Shown here piece after piece: positions 1 through 12,700 of a DNA stretch of 64,000 nucleotides (position 1 is its first letter; each line of letters begins with the position of its first letter). The notes under the pieces are model-generated. The model made no database searches. It was not told the DNA's origin and worked only from the letters and a program-made list of their open reading frames with translations. Made by a program: the position numbers and the translations under genes. The DNA is from Taeniopygia guttata (taxonomy: Eukaryota > Chordata > Aves > Passeriformes > Estrildidae): the NCBI RefSeq assembly GCF_048771995.1, contig NC_133030.1:62507501-62571500 (forward strand). The letters run 5' to 3'.

Positions 1-644
1 CAGGCATAGCAAAGCATTAGTGAACACTTGCAAACCATCACAGTCACTTAATGGTGGCCACAAAGTGGCTCTTTCATTCTCTGAGGCCACTGGAATATGA
101 CAGACAGGTCTGATTTTTAGTGGAAACACCAGAAAGAAAAATCAGAGCTGTTGGGGAACAGTTGCTGTGTGAGGGACAGGAATGTGCTTGGGTGCTCCAA
201 AGGCATGGGGGGGTTAAAGTACTCCCAGCACTGTGTCCTCTACAAGCATCTGAAAATCATCCATCCCCTTGGAAGGGTTTGAGACACGTTTTTTTCAAGA
301 GCAGATCCAGACTTGCTTCCTCCAGGGAGAAAACTCTGGTTCCTGCAATGCAGAATTGAAAATGCATTTGTTATCTGTGGAAAACTGGGGTGTTTTCTTA
401 ATAAAAAGGGGGCAGGATCCTAGAGGAGCTTAGAGTATTGTTCCAGTAAAGGGCAGAGCTGGTGTGAGGTGGGATTGGGGCATTTTGAGGGGTTTGTCTG
501 TGTGGCTGTGCCTCCTCTCCCCATACAAGATTTCACTCACCCCACGTCTCAGCTGAGGGGTCCTGCATTACAAAATCATGCACTGGGGTGGCCCAGGGAG
601 CTGCAGTTCCCCCTGGCCTGGACACACCTGTGGCTCCTTTGCAG
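1..644 (+). other. TXNDC16 intron (partial), no exon seen
   Basis: Non-coding sequence before the first visible exon. No exon with matching phase or homology was found. Confidence 0.6.
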
Positions 645-791
645 ATATTCAGGATGACCAGGTGGTGGAAGCAGTTACCAGGGACAAGAAGAGAGAGCTG
701 CCCCTGGAGCAGATCCTTGTGCTGACAGAGGAGAACTTCCACTCTTCCCTCTCAGAGGCTGCTCGGACAGTGGTGCTGTTTTATGCCAGCT
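645..791 (+). CDS. TXNDC16: TXNDC16 first exon in window
   Basis: Acceptor TTTGCAG ends at 644 and donor GTGAGT begins at 792. The first two bases complete a codon split with an exon outside the window. Encodes an acidic linker ([11 protein letters not shown]), a basic stretch ([10 protein letters not shown]) and the first strand of a thioredoxin-like domain (TVVLFYAS). The final T pairs with GG of the next exon to give Trp, so the usual WCxxC site reads W-E-A-V-S. Confidence 0.95.
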
Positions 792-3700
792 GTGAGTATG
801 AAATGTGGCCTGGCTGTCCCTTCTTTGGGCACTTTGGGATGTTCTCTGTGCTTTCCATGATCCTGGAGAGATCCTGGAGACAAGTTTTGACCATTAATCT
901 GTGCCACCTCCTGTCCCATGGGCACTAATAACAATCAGATTTAATCAGTTCTTCTCATTGGCTGATAATAGCAGATATTAATCTGATATTAAGAGATTTT
1001 TAACCTACATTTCATAGGAAAAAAGGTGGGATGAGAGGGGAAATTAATGTAGCATGGACTCATGGGCTGGCCTAGACATAGGCAGAGACGTGAAGCATAA
1101 AGTTAAATTTTCCTTATTTATTTCAAATCCTCCAGAGCTCGAAGCACCTCAGGATGCAGAGATTCATAATGTGACATTGTCAGGGAGCAAGGTGGGGCTG
1201 GCTGTCCCCTGGCTGTCCCTCAGGGCTGTGTTTCCTCTCTCCTGTGTTTCAGGGGAAGCTGTGTCCCTGGCAGTGCTGCGCTCTTACTCCGAGGTGGTCG
1301 CTCACCTGAAGGGTAAGGAACCCCAGGGCTCAGGGTTTCACCTGCTCCTCTTGGCAGGAGGAACCAAGACATGGATGGTACCTCATTCCCTCACCTGGAG
1401 CACACTCATTTTTCCTCCTCAGACCTCTAAGGAAAGTGATATCCACGCCAGGTTGTTCAGGAACATTCCTTTGTGTCTGATTTAGGGATTTTTGCAGAAT
1501 CTCTGTTCCCAGGGAGAAAAACACAGGATGGGAGGAAATAGCCTCAAGTTGCACCAGGAGAGTTTAGGCTGGATATTAGGGAAAATTTCTTTATGGAAAG
1601 GGTTGTCCAGCTCTGGTACAACTGCCCAAGGCAGTGGTGGAGTCCTCATCCCTGGAGGGATTTAAAAGCAATGTGGATGTGGCACAGAGGAGGGAAGCAG
1701 AACCATTTTTCATCACAATATATTGCTCTTCTTAGATTTCCTCTGATTTCCTCTCTTTGCAAAAAAGGCCAATAATCCACCCAGGAAATGCTCAGCACTA
1801 TCTCACCTTCACATCCTCTGCTCTTAACCCTGCTGCCTCCAAAAATTCCCTTCTTGCAAAAGCAAACCAGAGGTGCAGCAGTGAGCCCCAGTGGGACTGG
1901 AAACTTCTTGCTCCAAGGGTAGAAAACGTGCTCAGTTCACCAAGGCAGAGATGTTCCTCTTTGTCTCCTGCTAAACTGGATCTCTCAACAAATGGAAAAC
2001 ACTTGAGGGCTGGAAACTTCACTTGGTGAGGATCTGCTGAGCATCTGGGATGGGATGACTCACGGGGTCATTGCAGTCTCCAGCCTCCTCCATTCCCGTG
2101 TGTTTGATCACACGTGGCCTGTTCTCAGTGCCATTCTGCACAAAGAATTGGCATGGGGAGCAGGACCTGGTTCTGCAATTCAAAATGTGCCTCCAGCATG
2201 GGTGATTCACTCCTCAGACAGCTGCTTGTGGATTCCCAGCCCTTGGGAAGGAAGCTCCACCCTGGAGCAGGCAGTGTTTCTGGGGAGCTGAGAGTGCCCC
2301 AAGCCATACCACATGTTCTATTCTCAGTCCTGCACAGCTTGAGGTCTTCTTCCTAGTCCAGCCATCACTGAGAGCCCAGGGAACAGCATCCTCTGAGGTT
2401 TTCCAGCTCCTCTGGTAGCTGGATCTCCCAGTTCCCTGAAGCTCCTCCAGCAGCAGGGAAAAAGGATCAATCTGCAGCTCCACCAATGCAGCTGTTCTGT
2501 GTCTGCTCCGAGCTCATGGCAGGGAAACCAGACTGGAGTCATTCCATCTGGCCTGGAGGGTCTTTGGAGAGACCTGAGTGATCACAGAGGAAAGGCCCTG
2601 ACCCGAGGCAGTTCATGATCCCTGCTGAGAATCTGTCTGCGGCTGCTTCCCTGCCCTGAGATTGTTATCAAGTGATTCAGAACACACATGGCCCTGCAGA
2701 ACCCACCAAGGGCTGGGAAAAGGCTGGGTTTTACCCACAGATTCTCCTCTGTTGCTCCTTTGGCTAATCTGGCTGCTGGGGAAGTCCAAAAGAAACCCCA
2801 AACCACCACCAACCCCACAACAACCACCTCTCCTGTCCCTTCCTGTTTATTCCTGGGATTTCAGTCCAGATCAAAGCTGCTGGTGACTTTCCCTTCATGC
2901 AGACCATGAATGCAGAGCTGCTTTCCTCCAGCCCTCAGCACTGCCTGCGGCATTCCCAGGACAGCTTCTTGTAAGCAAATCCCACTGCAGCTGCTTCCTA
3001 GAAAACTGTGGGGCCCTCTGCACCCTCCATTTATGTCCCCACTGCTGAATCCTGCAGGACACGGTGCCCAGTCCCAGGGGGCTGCCAGCACCAGGAAAAA
3101 TGAGCCCTGATGGAGAAAAAAAACAGGACAAGACACCAGCCACCTCCAGAGGTGCTGGAATAGCTCTTGCCCAGATCCATGTGACTTCCCCACTGTGCCA
3201 CAGTGGGATGAAGCCACCTCAGTGTCCCCTGCAGCCAAGGGGAGACAAGTCTTCTTGACCAGAGACTTACAAAGACAGGGAGTGAAATTGCAGCTTAAAG
3301 GCAGGAAAATCAGCTGCATGATTTAGCAATTTATATCCATGGAGTCTAATGCTGGAGTGAGGGTTTCAGTGTTCATTGTGTGATGTTTTCCAGGTAGATG
3401 TTCCCATTCTGTATTAGATTGTTCCTTTGAAAGTGCAGCACTTTGTACATAACTTCTCTTTCATGCTGAGGCCTTTGGACCAGCTCTTCAAGTGAGCTGT
3501 TTTTTTAATAAAATCATGGAATTGTTTAGATTGGAAAAGCCTTCCAAGATCATCGAGTCCAACCATTCCCCCTGGCACTGCCAAGGCCACCATTGTCCTA
3601 TGTCCCCAAGGGCCACATCCACCCAGCTTTTAAATCCCTCCAGGGATGGAGACTCCACCCCTGTCCTGGGCAGCTGTGCCAGGGCTGGACAACCTTTTCC

Positions 3701-6700
3701 ATGGAGAAATTTTCCCTAATATCCAATCCAAACCTCCCCTGGCCCAGCCTGAGGCTGTTCTCTCTCCTCCTGTCCCTGTTCCCTGGGGCAGAGCCCGACC
3801 CCCCAGCTGTCCCCTCCTGTCAGGAGCTGTGCAGAGCCACAAGGTCCCCCTGAGCCTCCTTTTCTCCAGGCTCAGCCCCTTCCCAGCTCCCTCAGCCTCT
3901 CCTGGGGCTCCAGCCCCTTCCCCAGCTCCATTCCTCTCCCTGAACATGCTCATGCACCATGATAGTCCTGCCTTCCAAATAATTATAAGTTCAAAGGATT
4001 CCTGATTGTTCTTGTTCTCTATGGCATTGATGGTTTGTCTTTTCCTGGTTTTCTAAGACATCTAGGACAGAGGTTCTTGCTGTTGCTGGGTTTACAGCAC
4101 CTGAAACCACAGGGCAGGATTTTGTGTTCCTCTTTCACCTTTCTTCCCGTTCAGCAGTGACCACAGGGCTGGACAGTCCTTTGCTGAGTTACTCAGTTCC
4201 TGAAAGTTCTGCTTGTTCAGTCATTAATGAAATGGTGCAGGTTGGGGTGGGAGAGGGACCATCCTGTACCAGGTGTTTTTCAGGCCAGATGAGGCTCCTT
4301 CAGAGCACATGGTAGATAATTCCCTGAGCTAATATCCAAATATTAAAATTAATCTTTGGAAGAGCTTCAAGCAGCCTCACAATTCGATTTTAACAGGATA
4401 TCAAAGCCCCATTTCCATGGAATTATTTTCCAGAGTTGGGCAAGACACAAGATGATGTGGTAAGAGATGATGAGAACCAGCTATACTGGATCAGAGGTGT
4501 AAATCTGAGGTCAGGCTTTCAGTTGGAGATCTTCTTGCAGAGTCTGGGAATGACACAAACCATTTCTGCCCTCGTGGAGTGTTTTGACAATTGCTGCCTG
4601 CCTGAGTGGATTTGCAGGCCCTTCACTTGTGCTGCTTCCTGCTTTTTCTGCACACGAGTTTGACACAAGGCAGAACAGCAGCAAACTCCTCATGTGAACT
4701 ACAGTGCAGAGCCTTAAATGAAGGTTGCAGAAAATGGTCCTGTGGGAGGCCGAGAATACAGGAATAAGGAGTAGGAACTCATACTGAGGTCACCTCTGCC
4801 TTCACCCCCATCTACAAAATCCTCATGGAATCCCAGAAGGGTTTGAGTTGGGAGGGTCCTTAAAGCTCCATCTCATTCCACCCCTCCATGGGCAAGGACA
4901 CTTTCCACTATCCCAGGGTGCTCCAGACCCTGTCCAACCTGGCCTGGAGCCCTCCCAGGGGTTAGGGGCTCCACAACTCCTCTGCACAACGTTTGTGCAA
5001 CACTCAGCTGTGCTCAGTTCTCAGGAACTTGTTTTAATATTTGGTCAGCCCTCCCCACCTTGGCATGGGCTGCTGCTTGACCCTGCCCAGTGATCTCACT
5101 GCCCCTCAGAGCACCCCTGATGTGTTGTTAGATTTTATTGTTTCTCTCTCACTGGCAATTTCCAGATAAAACTTGGTTGGGTTTTTTCTCAGGAGGGAAA
5201 TCTCCGAAACTGCTCCAGATTTGTTTGAACCATTCCAAAAACGTGTTTCCCAGGCTGACTTGCTGGGCTCTGCAGAGGTTTCACCAGGACAGAATAAGAG
5301 AATTTTCTTCCCATGGACTGCAGATGCTGTTGAGTGTCCATCCCTTTCCTGCACCGCTGGTGGTACATTTGCATCCTGCTTCTCCTCATGGAATGCTGCT
5401 GTCCTTACACTTTGCCCTTCAAATTGCTTTCTGCCCCTCTAGGCTGGAGATCAAAACCAGATTGGATGTGTTTTATTCCATCAGCCAGGCCTTTAATGAA
5501 AATAGTGATGAGAATCAGACCCAGGACAGGGAGAGAAGAAAACTTGGCTGCTTTCTCTTGAGAAACCCTCATCATCTGCCCCAACCCTGGTTTCTGGAGA
5601 ATTCTTTGCCATGGTCTCCTCCATATGTGTACTTGTCTCTAGGTTTTATCCCAGCTTTCCCATGCAGCTTTTGAGTCCTGTTCAAAGAAGGATTTGGGGA
5701 AGGAATGAAGATTTCTGAGCTAGAACATTCCTGCCGTGGGCATGGAGAACTGCACAGTCCTTGGTCAAGCCCCTGAGGCAGCTCAGGTGAGGCTGGAAGC
5801 CAAGGGAAGGGAAGGAGTGAAGCTGGCCAGGATTTAGGTCAGGTTAGCCATGGACCAGCAGCAGCCTGTGCTGGGCTTCACTCAGCCCTAAGATGAAAGA
5901 AAGGCTGATAAAGTCCCTGGAAGTGTTCCAGGCCAGGCTGGACTGGGCTTGAAACAACCTGGGATAGTGGAAGGTTTAAAAATAAACCTGCCCATGGCAG
6001 GGGGTGGAATGAGATGGAGCTTTAAGGTCCCTTCCAACCCAGAATTCTGTGACTCCGTGATTCTTTGCTGAAGGAAATGCTGGAGTTGCACAAATCTTGG
6101 GCTCGTAGAGAGCACTCAAGGAACCAACTTTTCATTTGTTTCACTTCTTACCAACCTCTTGAGTTTCTTGTGTTGGTGAGACCCATAAAAAGCCTTTTTG
6201 GGACATTTCCCAGGACCCACAGTTGGACTGACTGCTCTGTGATTCCCAGGTGCTCTTCCTTTCCCACTCCCTTATTTATGAGACTCCTTTCTCAAGGTCC
6301 TACAGGTGTCTGCTCATGGCTTGGGTGGGATCACAGAAAATCCTGAGTTGGAAGGGATGCACAAGGATCATCAAGCCCAACTCCTGGCTCTCAGGATGGT
6401 CCTGAGAATCCCACCCTGTGCCTGAGGGCAGTAGATGGGAGCATCTCTCTTCCATCCCCTTTAGCTGATCCATGTGCATTTGGCTTCATGCTTGAGGTAG
6501 AAAACAAATTTTTCAATATTGAACAGCTTAATAAATGCAAAAACCTTGGCTGCATACTCCTCCTCCATCATGCCAAGCTTTATCTTCCCTCTTTCCTGTA
6601 AGTGAGTGCCTGCATTATTTCTTTCTCTTGGCCTTATTCCCGAGGTATTTCCAACACCTTTCCCTACTGCCTTTTGAGCTCCTGGACAGATGTCTCAGGA

Positions 6701-9700
6701 TTTTGTGGTGTTGCTTGGAGTTACCAGTCAGATGTGAATGTTTCTGGGAATGAGTGATCTCAAAGGGGAGATGGGCTGTATTCAAAGGGATTGTGTATTT
6801 GGGGCTGGATTTTGGTAGATTTCTGTCAGCATTAATACAAATATAGACAATCATATCCACTAAGCTAACAAAAAGCTCTCTTTTCCAACCAATTTATTGT
6901 TGTTTTTCGTTTTTCAGATAATTCATGATTATTTCTTTTCCACTCTAGGAGCCCCAGGGGTTTTGCTGTCCCGGGTGAACTGCTGGGACTGGCCTGGCCT
7001 TTGCTCCCAGGAGAATGTCACCCAGTTCCCCACCATCAGGATTTACAAGGAGGGACAGCAGTCAGTGACATATGGTGGCATGTGGGAAACCGAAGAGCTG
7101 AGCAGCTTCATCCTGCTGTGAGTGACAAATCCCCAGTGGGACATCTGCCACATCTTCTGACACCATCCCTGTCTTTTTGCTGGAATTCCTTCTCTGTTAT
7201 TTTTAGTGGGGCTCCCAAGGCTCTCAGTTTGGCTCAGGCTGTTCTCTCTCAGCTCCAGCACCTCTCTGGTGATAATTATCACCTTCCCAGATGGTAATTT
7301 TTATCTCTAATGAAGTGTCACACTTGTCCCATTGTGATGGAACCTTGTTGGATTGAGGTTGCCCTGTTTTCTCTTCATCCCAAAAGCAGAAATGACAACA
7401 GCCCAAGCTGTTTCTCTGCCTTTCCACAGGAGCCAGGTTTCCTGCCCACTGAAGCTGGCCACAATGGATGAAGCAGAAGGATATTTAAGAGGGGAGTTTC
7501 CATCTGAGCTCTCATCCCACCACCACACCTCACTCCTGGGAGTTTTCAGCTCAGCCACCAGTGAAGGTTTGTTGGGATTGGTGGGTTAAGCACTCTCCAG
7601 CTTCATTCCTGGTAGGACTGGGCTGCTTCCAGCTGTTGGAAGTTCACAGCACAGCCTGCCTGGCACTGCCTTTTCCAGTTGTACAGTGAGAGGGTAGCAG
7701 GTGGTTCCAGGTGTGGGGTTTCAGACACATACCCTGGCTCAGAGGACACTCAGCTGCCAGGTGGGTTTGTTACACCCACTGTGGGAGTAGAAACTTCCCA
7801 AGCCTGTTGTTCCTGTTGTACCTCCTGCCCCTTGCCCTGAAGGGTTTGGCTCTGTCCTCTTTATGAATCCCTTCAAAGTAGTTGTAGGCTGGCATTAAAT
7901 TCCCTTTAAGCCTCTGGTTTAGCCCACATCCATCAGCCTCTTCCTGGAGCCCATGTACAACATATCCCACAATCTTCTTCCTTAAAAAAGGAGGAGATCT
8001 ACTCTTGGATCTTGCTGACTTCTCCTGAAGAAGCAGTAGCCCCAGTTCTTGTAACACACAATCCAAAACCTTTATTTTTTATTTTTAAACAGAACAGCAA
8101 TAGGGTAAAACAGAAGTTTCCTGCATCAGGAGGAATGAATTGTGAACAGCTCAATGAAATTCACTTGTGGATTTTGGAATAGATGGACACAGAAATGCAA
8201 TGTATTACCAAGGGAGAGGGGCTAAAGCCAGTCTGGAGAGAGAATTTCAGGCAAATCACAGAATCATGGAATGGTTTGGGTAGGAAGGGACCTTAAAGCC
8301 CATCCCATTCCACCCCTGCCATGGGCAGGGACACCTTCCACTATCCCAGATTGCTCCAAGCCCCATCCAACCTGGCCTTGGGCACTTCCAGGGATCCAGG
8401 GTGAGCCACAGCTTCTCTGGCAACCTGTGCCAGGGTCTCACAGTTGGGAGCTGAGATCTTCCAACCCCACAGGCTCTCAGTTGCCAGCTCCCCCTGGGAA
8501 TTGCTGCCTTAAAAATAGGAGAACTTCCTGATCTTGCTTAAGATCAAGCTTTCAGACTATTTTTTTGTTTTAAAGCTCCCTTGTGCTCTAAACTTTGGTT
8601 TGATGCAAACCAAGCTACTGTCTCACTTGAGAGGGTCCAGAGAGAAGAGGTAAGAACAAGACAGGATGCCTGGAACCTACTAGAAAACACTTGGGTTGTG
8701 TTCCCTGAGCCAGCTGACAGCCAATTCTCTGCTTTCCTCTGGAAATCTAATCTGGTAAATACAGCAGGAAATCCTACTGATCCCAAAAAACCTTTCATGT
8801 AGCCCAGAGAAGCTGTGGCTATCCCTGACACCCTGGAAGTGTCCAGGGCCAAGCTGGATGGGGCTGGGATCACCCTGGGATGGTGGAAGGTGTCCCTGTC
8901 ATGGCAGGGGTTTGGAACTGGATGGGCTTTGGGGGTCCCTTCCAGCCCAAACCATCCTGGGATTCTACAGAGTTGTTGTTCATTTCCTTCCATGCAGACA
9001 AGGGCCTTGGAGGTTTCCAGACAGCTTTTGTGGATCCTGTGGGCTGCCTCTTCCCTCAGGGCACATTCCATCTGCAGTGCAGGGTGGCATCCTCAGCCTG
9101 AGGTAACTCAGCCACAGGGAGATGAAATTTGGGCTGTCTTCTGCACCCACTTCCTGAGGGTGCTGGAGCTGTGATGCAGAACAGCCTGAGGGAGCAGGAA
9201 CCTGGAGCCAGCTGTTCTGGCATCAAGCCTTGCTGGAGTCAGGAGAACCACACTGTTGCTATTATCAACCTGCAGATTTATCTGGTATTCCTAATTATTT
9301 TCTCATGGCAGAATTCCTGCTCTAACCCCAAGCAGCAGGGAGTGGGGTCATTGTCATTTCCAGTGAACTGAAACAGAGCAATGAGATGTCCTGCTAAAAA
9401 CATCCTGGATGTTTTCCAACCCTTACCATCAGGACTATGTTAACAAGCCCTTTGTGGGGTCTGAGCTAAAAGAGGCTTGGTGGAAAAATCCTAAATAAAA
9501 TTTACTAGGAAGAAGTGAATGTGTTATGAGGGCAATGAACGAGGTTTTCCTGGAAACTCTGAGAACTCTTAGGACAGAAATTTGGTTTTGATGCAGAAAC
9601 TGGAAACATCTTATGAAGTAAAACTGTCCTAAACCCAGAGGGATATTTGAAAATATTGAAATATTTGAACATATCCCTGAGCTCTGGAGCCTCACAGGGC

Positions 9701-12700
9701 TTGGCAGCATCAGTGGAAGCCAAGTGAGGAAGGCAGGAGAGATCCTACAGGAGCTGCTGTGCTGGAGAGCATGGTCAGAAGATGCCTCCTTCCAGAGGGA
9801 CTCAGATCCTGCTTCCCAAAACTTTTCAGGGATTTTAGACCCTTCCTCATCTGGCAGTTTGAGTCCTTCTTGTTCCCAAAGCAGTGAAGTTGTGCTTGTG
9901 CAGTTCAGGGCAGCTGGGATTCCAGCTCAAGGATTGTGTTGCAAAGCATGGTCAGCCCTGTCAGGGAATTAAAATCCCCTCAGGGGGGACTAATTTCCTA
10001 GGAAATATTTAAATAGATTTTTTGAATTGCTTCCTGTCTGCAGCGGAGCTGTGTGAATTTGTTGGGGGGCGGTTTGAGTACAAAGAACCTGGAGAAATAT
10101 GGGCTGGTGTGTGGCTCTGGGTCTAGTACAGCCAGAAATAGGGAAAAATTTGGAAGTGTGATTGGGAGGGAGGACAAAATCAGGTTGAAGAATAAGCCTG
10201 GCATTGCTGGAGGTTGTCCTGACTTAGGAGGGAATTCCTGCAGCCAGGGCTGACCCGGGGCAGCACTTCACGACAAGCTCATATGTCAAGTGAGGATTTA
10301 AGGCTTGCTGGAGTAACTTGGGATGGGAACTTTTCTTTCAGCTGATAAAAATCAAGTAACTAAACACCAGAAGAGCTGGAAAGGAACATCCAAGAATGGT
10401 TTCTCTGTAGCAGCTGGAAAGGGACTTTGGACAATGGTCAGGACACAGGGAATGGCTTCCCACTGACAAAGGGCAGGGATGGATGGGATATTGGGAAGGA
10501 GGTGAGGGTGTGAGGCCCTGGCACAGGTGCCCAGAGCAGCTGTGGCTGCCCCTGGATTCCTGGAAGTGTCCCAGACAAAGTTGGACAGGCTTGGAGCAGC
10601 CTGGGACAGTGGAAGGTGTCCCTGCCCATGGCAGGGGTGGCACTGGATGTTCTTTAATGTCCCTTCCAACCCAGCCCATTCAGAGATTCTGTGATAATGA
10701 CTGAGCCCTCAATGAACCACTCCTTAAGGAACTCCTTCCATTTAAAAAGGAAAACAGTTTAAATGAAAGTTTATGTGCCACGTGGGAAAGAGTGGAAAAT
10801 ACAGCTTTGAGTGTAGCTGCAAAACAGGAATCAAAGAACCAAAAAGGGACCAATTGTGAGGCAGCTCCATCTACTGAGCTCTGAGTCACTGCTCCCAGGA
10901 GCTTGGGCTGGCCAGCTGTGCTGTGACAGTGAACATCCTCAGGAACAGTCACTGGTGTGTGACAGCAATTTATGTCATGGCTGTATCTGAGATACCCCCT
11001 TAATCCTCAGGAAAAACCTGGCTTTTCCAAAGAGTGAGCTTTCTCCCTCTCCTTGGGTCAGCAGAGCTGGTTTTGTTGCTTTCAGTTGCTCAGTGCAGAG
11101 GAGGAGGGGGGTGATGGTGTTGAAATCCTCCCTGTTCTCACCCCACCTTTGGCAGCAGCTGTCTGGAGCTCTGATCTCTGCATTTCACAAGCTCCCCACC
11201 ATGCCTTGCATGTTCCCACAGAGCTTTGGCTTTCCATGGATCCACTGCCTGAAAGCACAGCCAGGCTGGACAAGGCTTGGAGCGACCTGGTCTGATGGAA
11301 GGTGTCCCTACCCATGGCAGGGGGTGGAACGAGATGAGCTTAAAGTCTTTTCCAACTTAAATCATTCTGGAATTCTGTGAAATTTGAGGTTTTTTATAAG
11401 GGAATAAAGCAGCTCTGCAGTCAGCTTTGTTTTGGAGCTGTGCTCTCAGTCTCAGCTGTGACCAAGAGAGCCCAGCCTGGTCTCTCCCTGTCCTGCAACA
11501 GCCCCAGTCTGCTGGGAAGAGCTGGATAAACCAAGAGACACTTGAGGGAAAGGTTGGTTTATCTCCAGGCTCTTAGCCCTACTCCAGTAAAGCCATCATC
11601 CATCATTTCTCAAAGGTCAGTGGGATTTATAAGATTTCTGTTTAGACTTATAATTGGTCTCCTGTTTCCAAGAACGCTTAAGGACTGTAAGTCCTTAAAA
11701 ACATTTCATTTTCCAGCAGTGCCTCTGTCCTGCAGATCCTGGAGGCTCAGTGCTGGTGGCTGAAGAGCAAACACTGTTCTGATAATGGGAATTTTCCCCT
11801 AATCCTTGCTCTGCCTGCTTCTCCTCCCATGACCTGCAGCCCTGAGCTGCACTAATTTCTTGGGAGCCTCTAATCCTGGTTTAGTTCCTGAAAGTCTGCT
11901 CTGGCAGGATGTTATGTGTGCAGACATCGATCAGGTTTCCAGGAAAAAACCTCAACACCTCTCTTTCTGTTGTTTATTCTTGTGTCTTTGTCTTTTTTCC
12001 AGCCAGGGAAGCTTTTGAAGAGGCAGGAAACATCCTAAGTGGCCACGTAAGGATGGGGATGTATTTTGAAGATGATGCCTTGGCTTTGTAAGTGGTTTCT
12101 CTTTTTCTTTGGGAAGAATTCATGCTGATCTGCACTTAGTGAAAGGCAGTGCCTGGAGCAAGTGTCAGTGTGCTGAGGGACAGCTACAAGTGATTTTTTC
12201 CTGCAGGGGGAGGGGTGAGGACTCATCCAAAGAGAATTGTCACCTTGGCTCTGCCCCTGGGTCTCAGCCTATCCATGGTTCACCTTCCTGCTGTTCATAT
12301 TCACTTTCATTTTCAGCCCTTCAGCCCCCATGGATGTGGTTGTGTTTCTCACACAAACAAGAGCAAACCTTTCTGAAAATTAAAAAAAAAACAAAAAACA
12401 ACAACAACAAAAAAAAACAGCCTGGAAAAAAATATACCATCAGTGTGTGAGGGAGGAAAAGTCCTGCCTTTCTCTTTCCATGAGGAAAAAATGATGGATA
12501 GCCACTGCAGTGCCTTCCTTTGTTCTGGTGGTTGCCCCCAGTTGCCAAGAACGGCCAGAGAAGAAGCTGCTTGTGACTACTTGGGCTAGGAGTGGAGTGG
12601 ACATTGAGTCTGGGTGCTGGAAAAGGCTCTGGAAGCTGGGAAATAAATCTTGTCTTGCCCTGGAGCTGCATTCCTGGTGGAATTGCATCCCTGACTTTAA

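Larger units (their letters stand above)
1313..6948 (+). other. TXNDC16 intron, 5.6 kb
   Basis: Holds five CR1 fragments (near 1561, 3511, 4824, 5911 and 6327) and otherwise unremarkable sequence. No conserved exon was recognised. Confidence 0.6.
7567..12002 (+). other. TXNDC16 intron, 4.4 kb
   Basis: Contains four CR1 fragments (8256, 8800, 10430 and 11240). The rest shows no recognisable feature. Confidence 0.6.
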
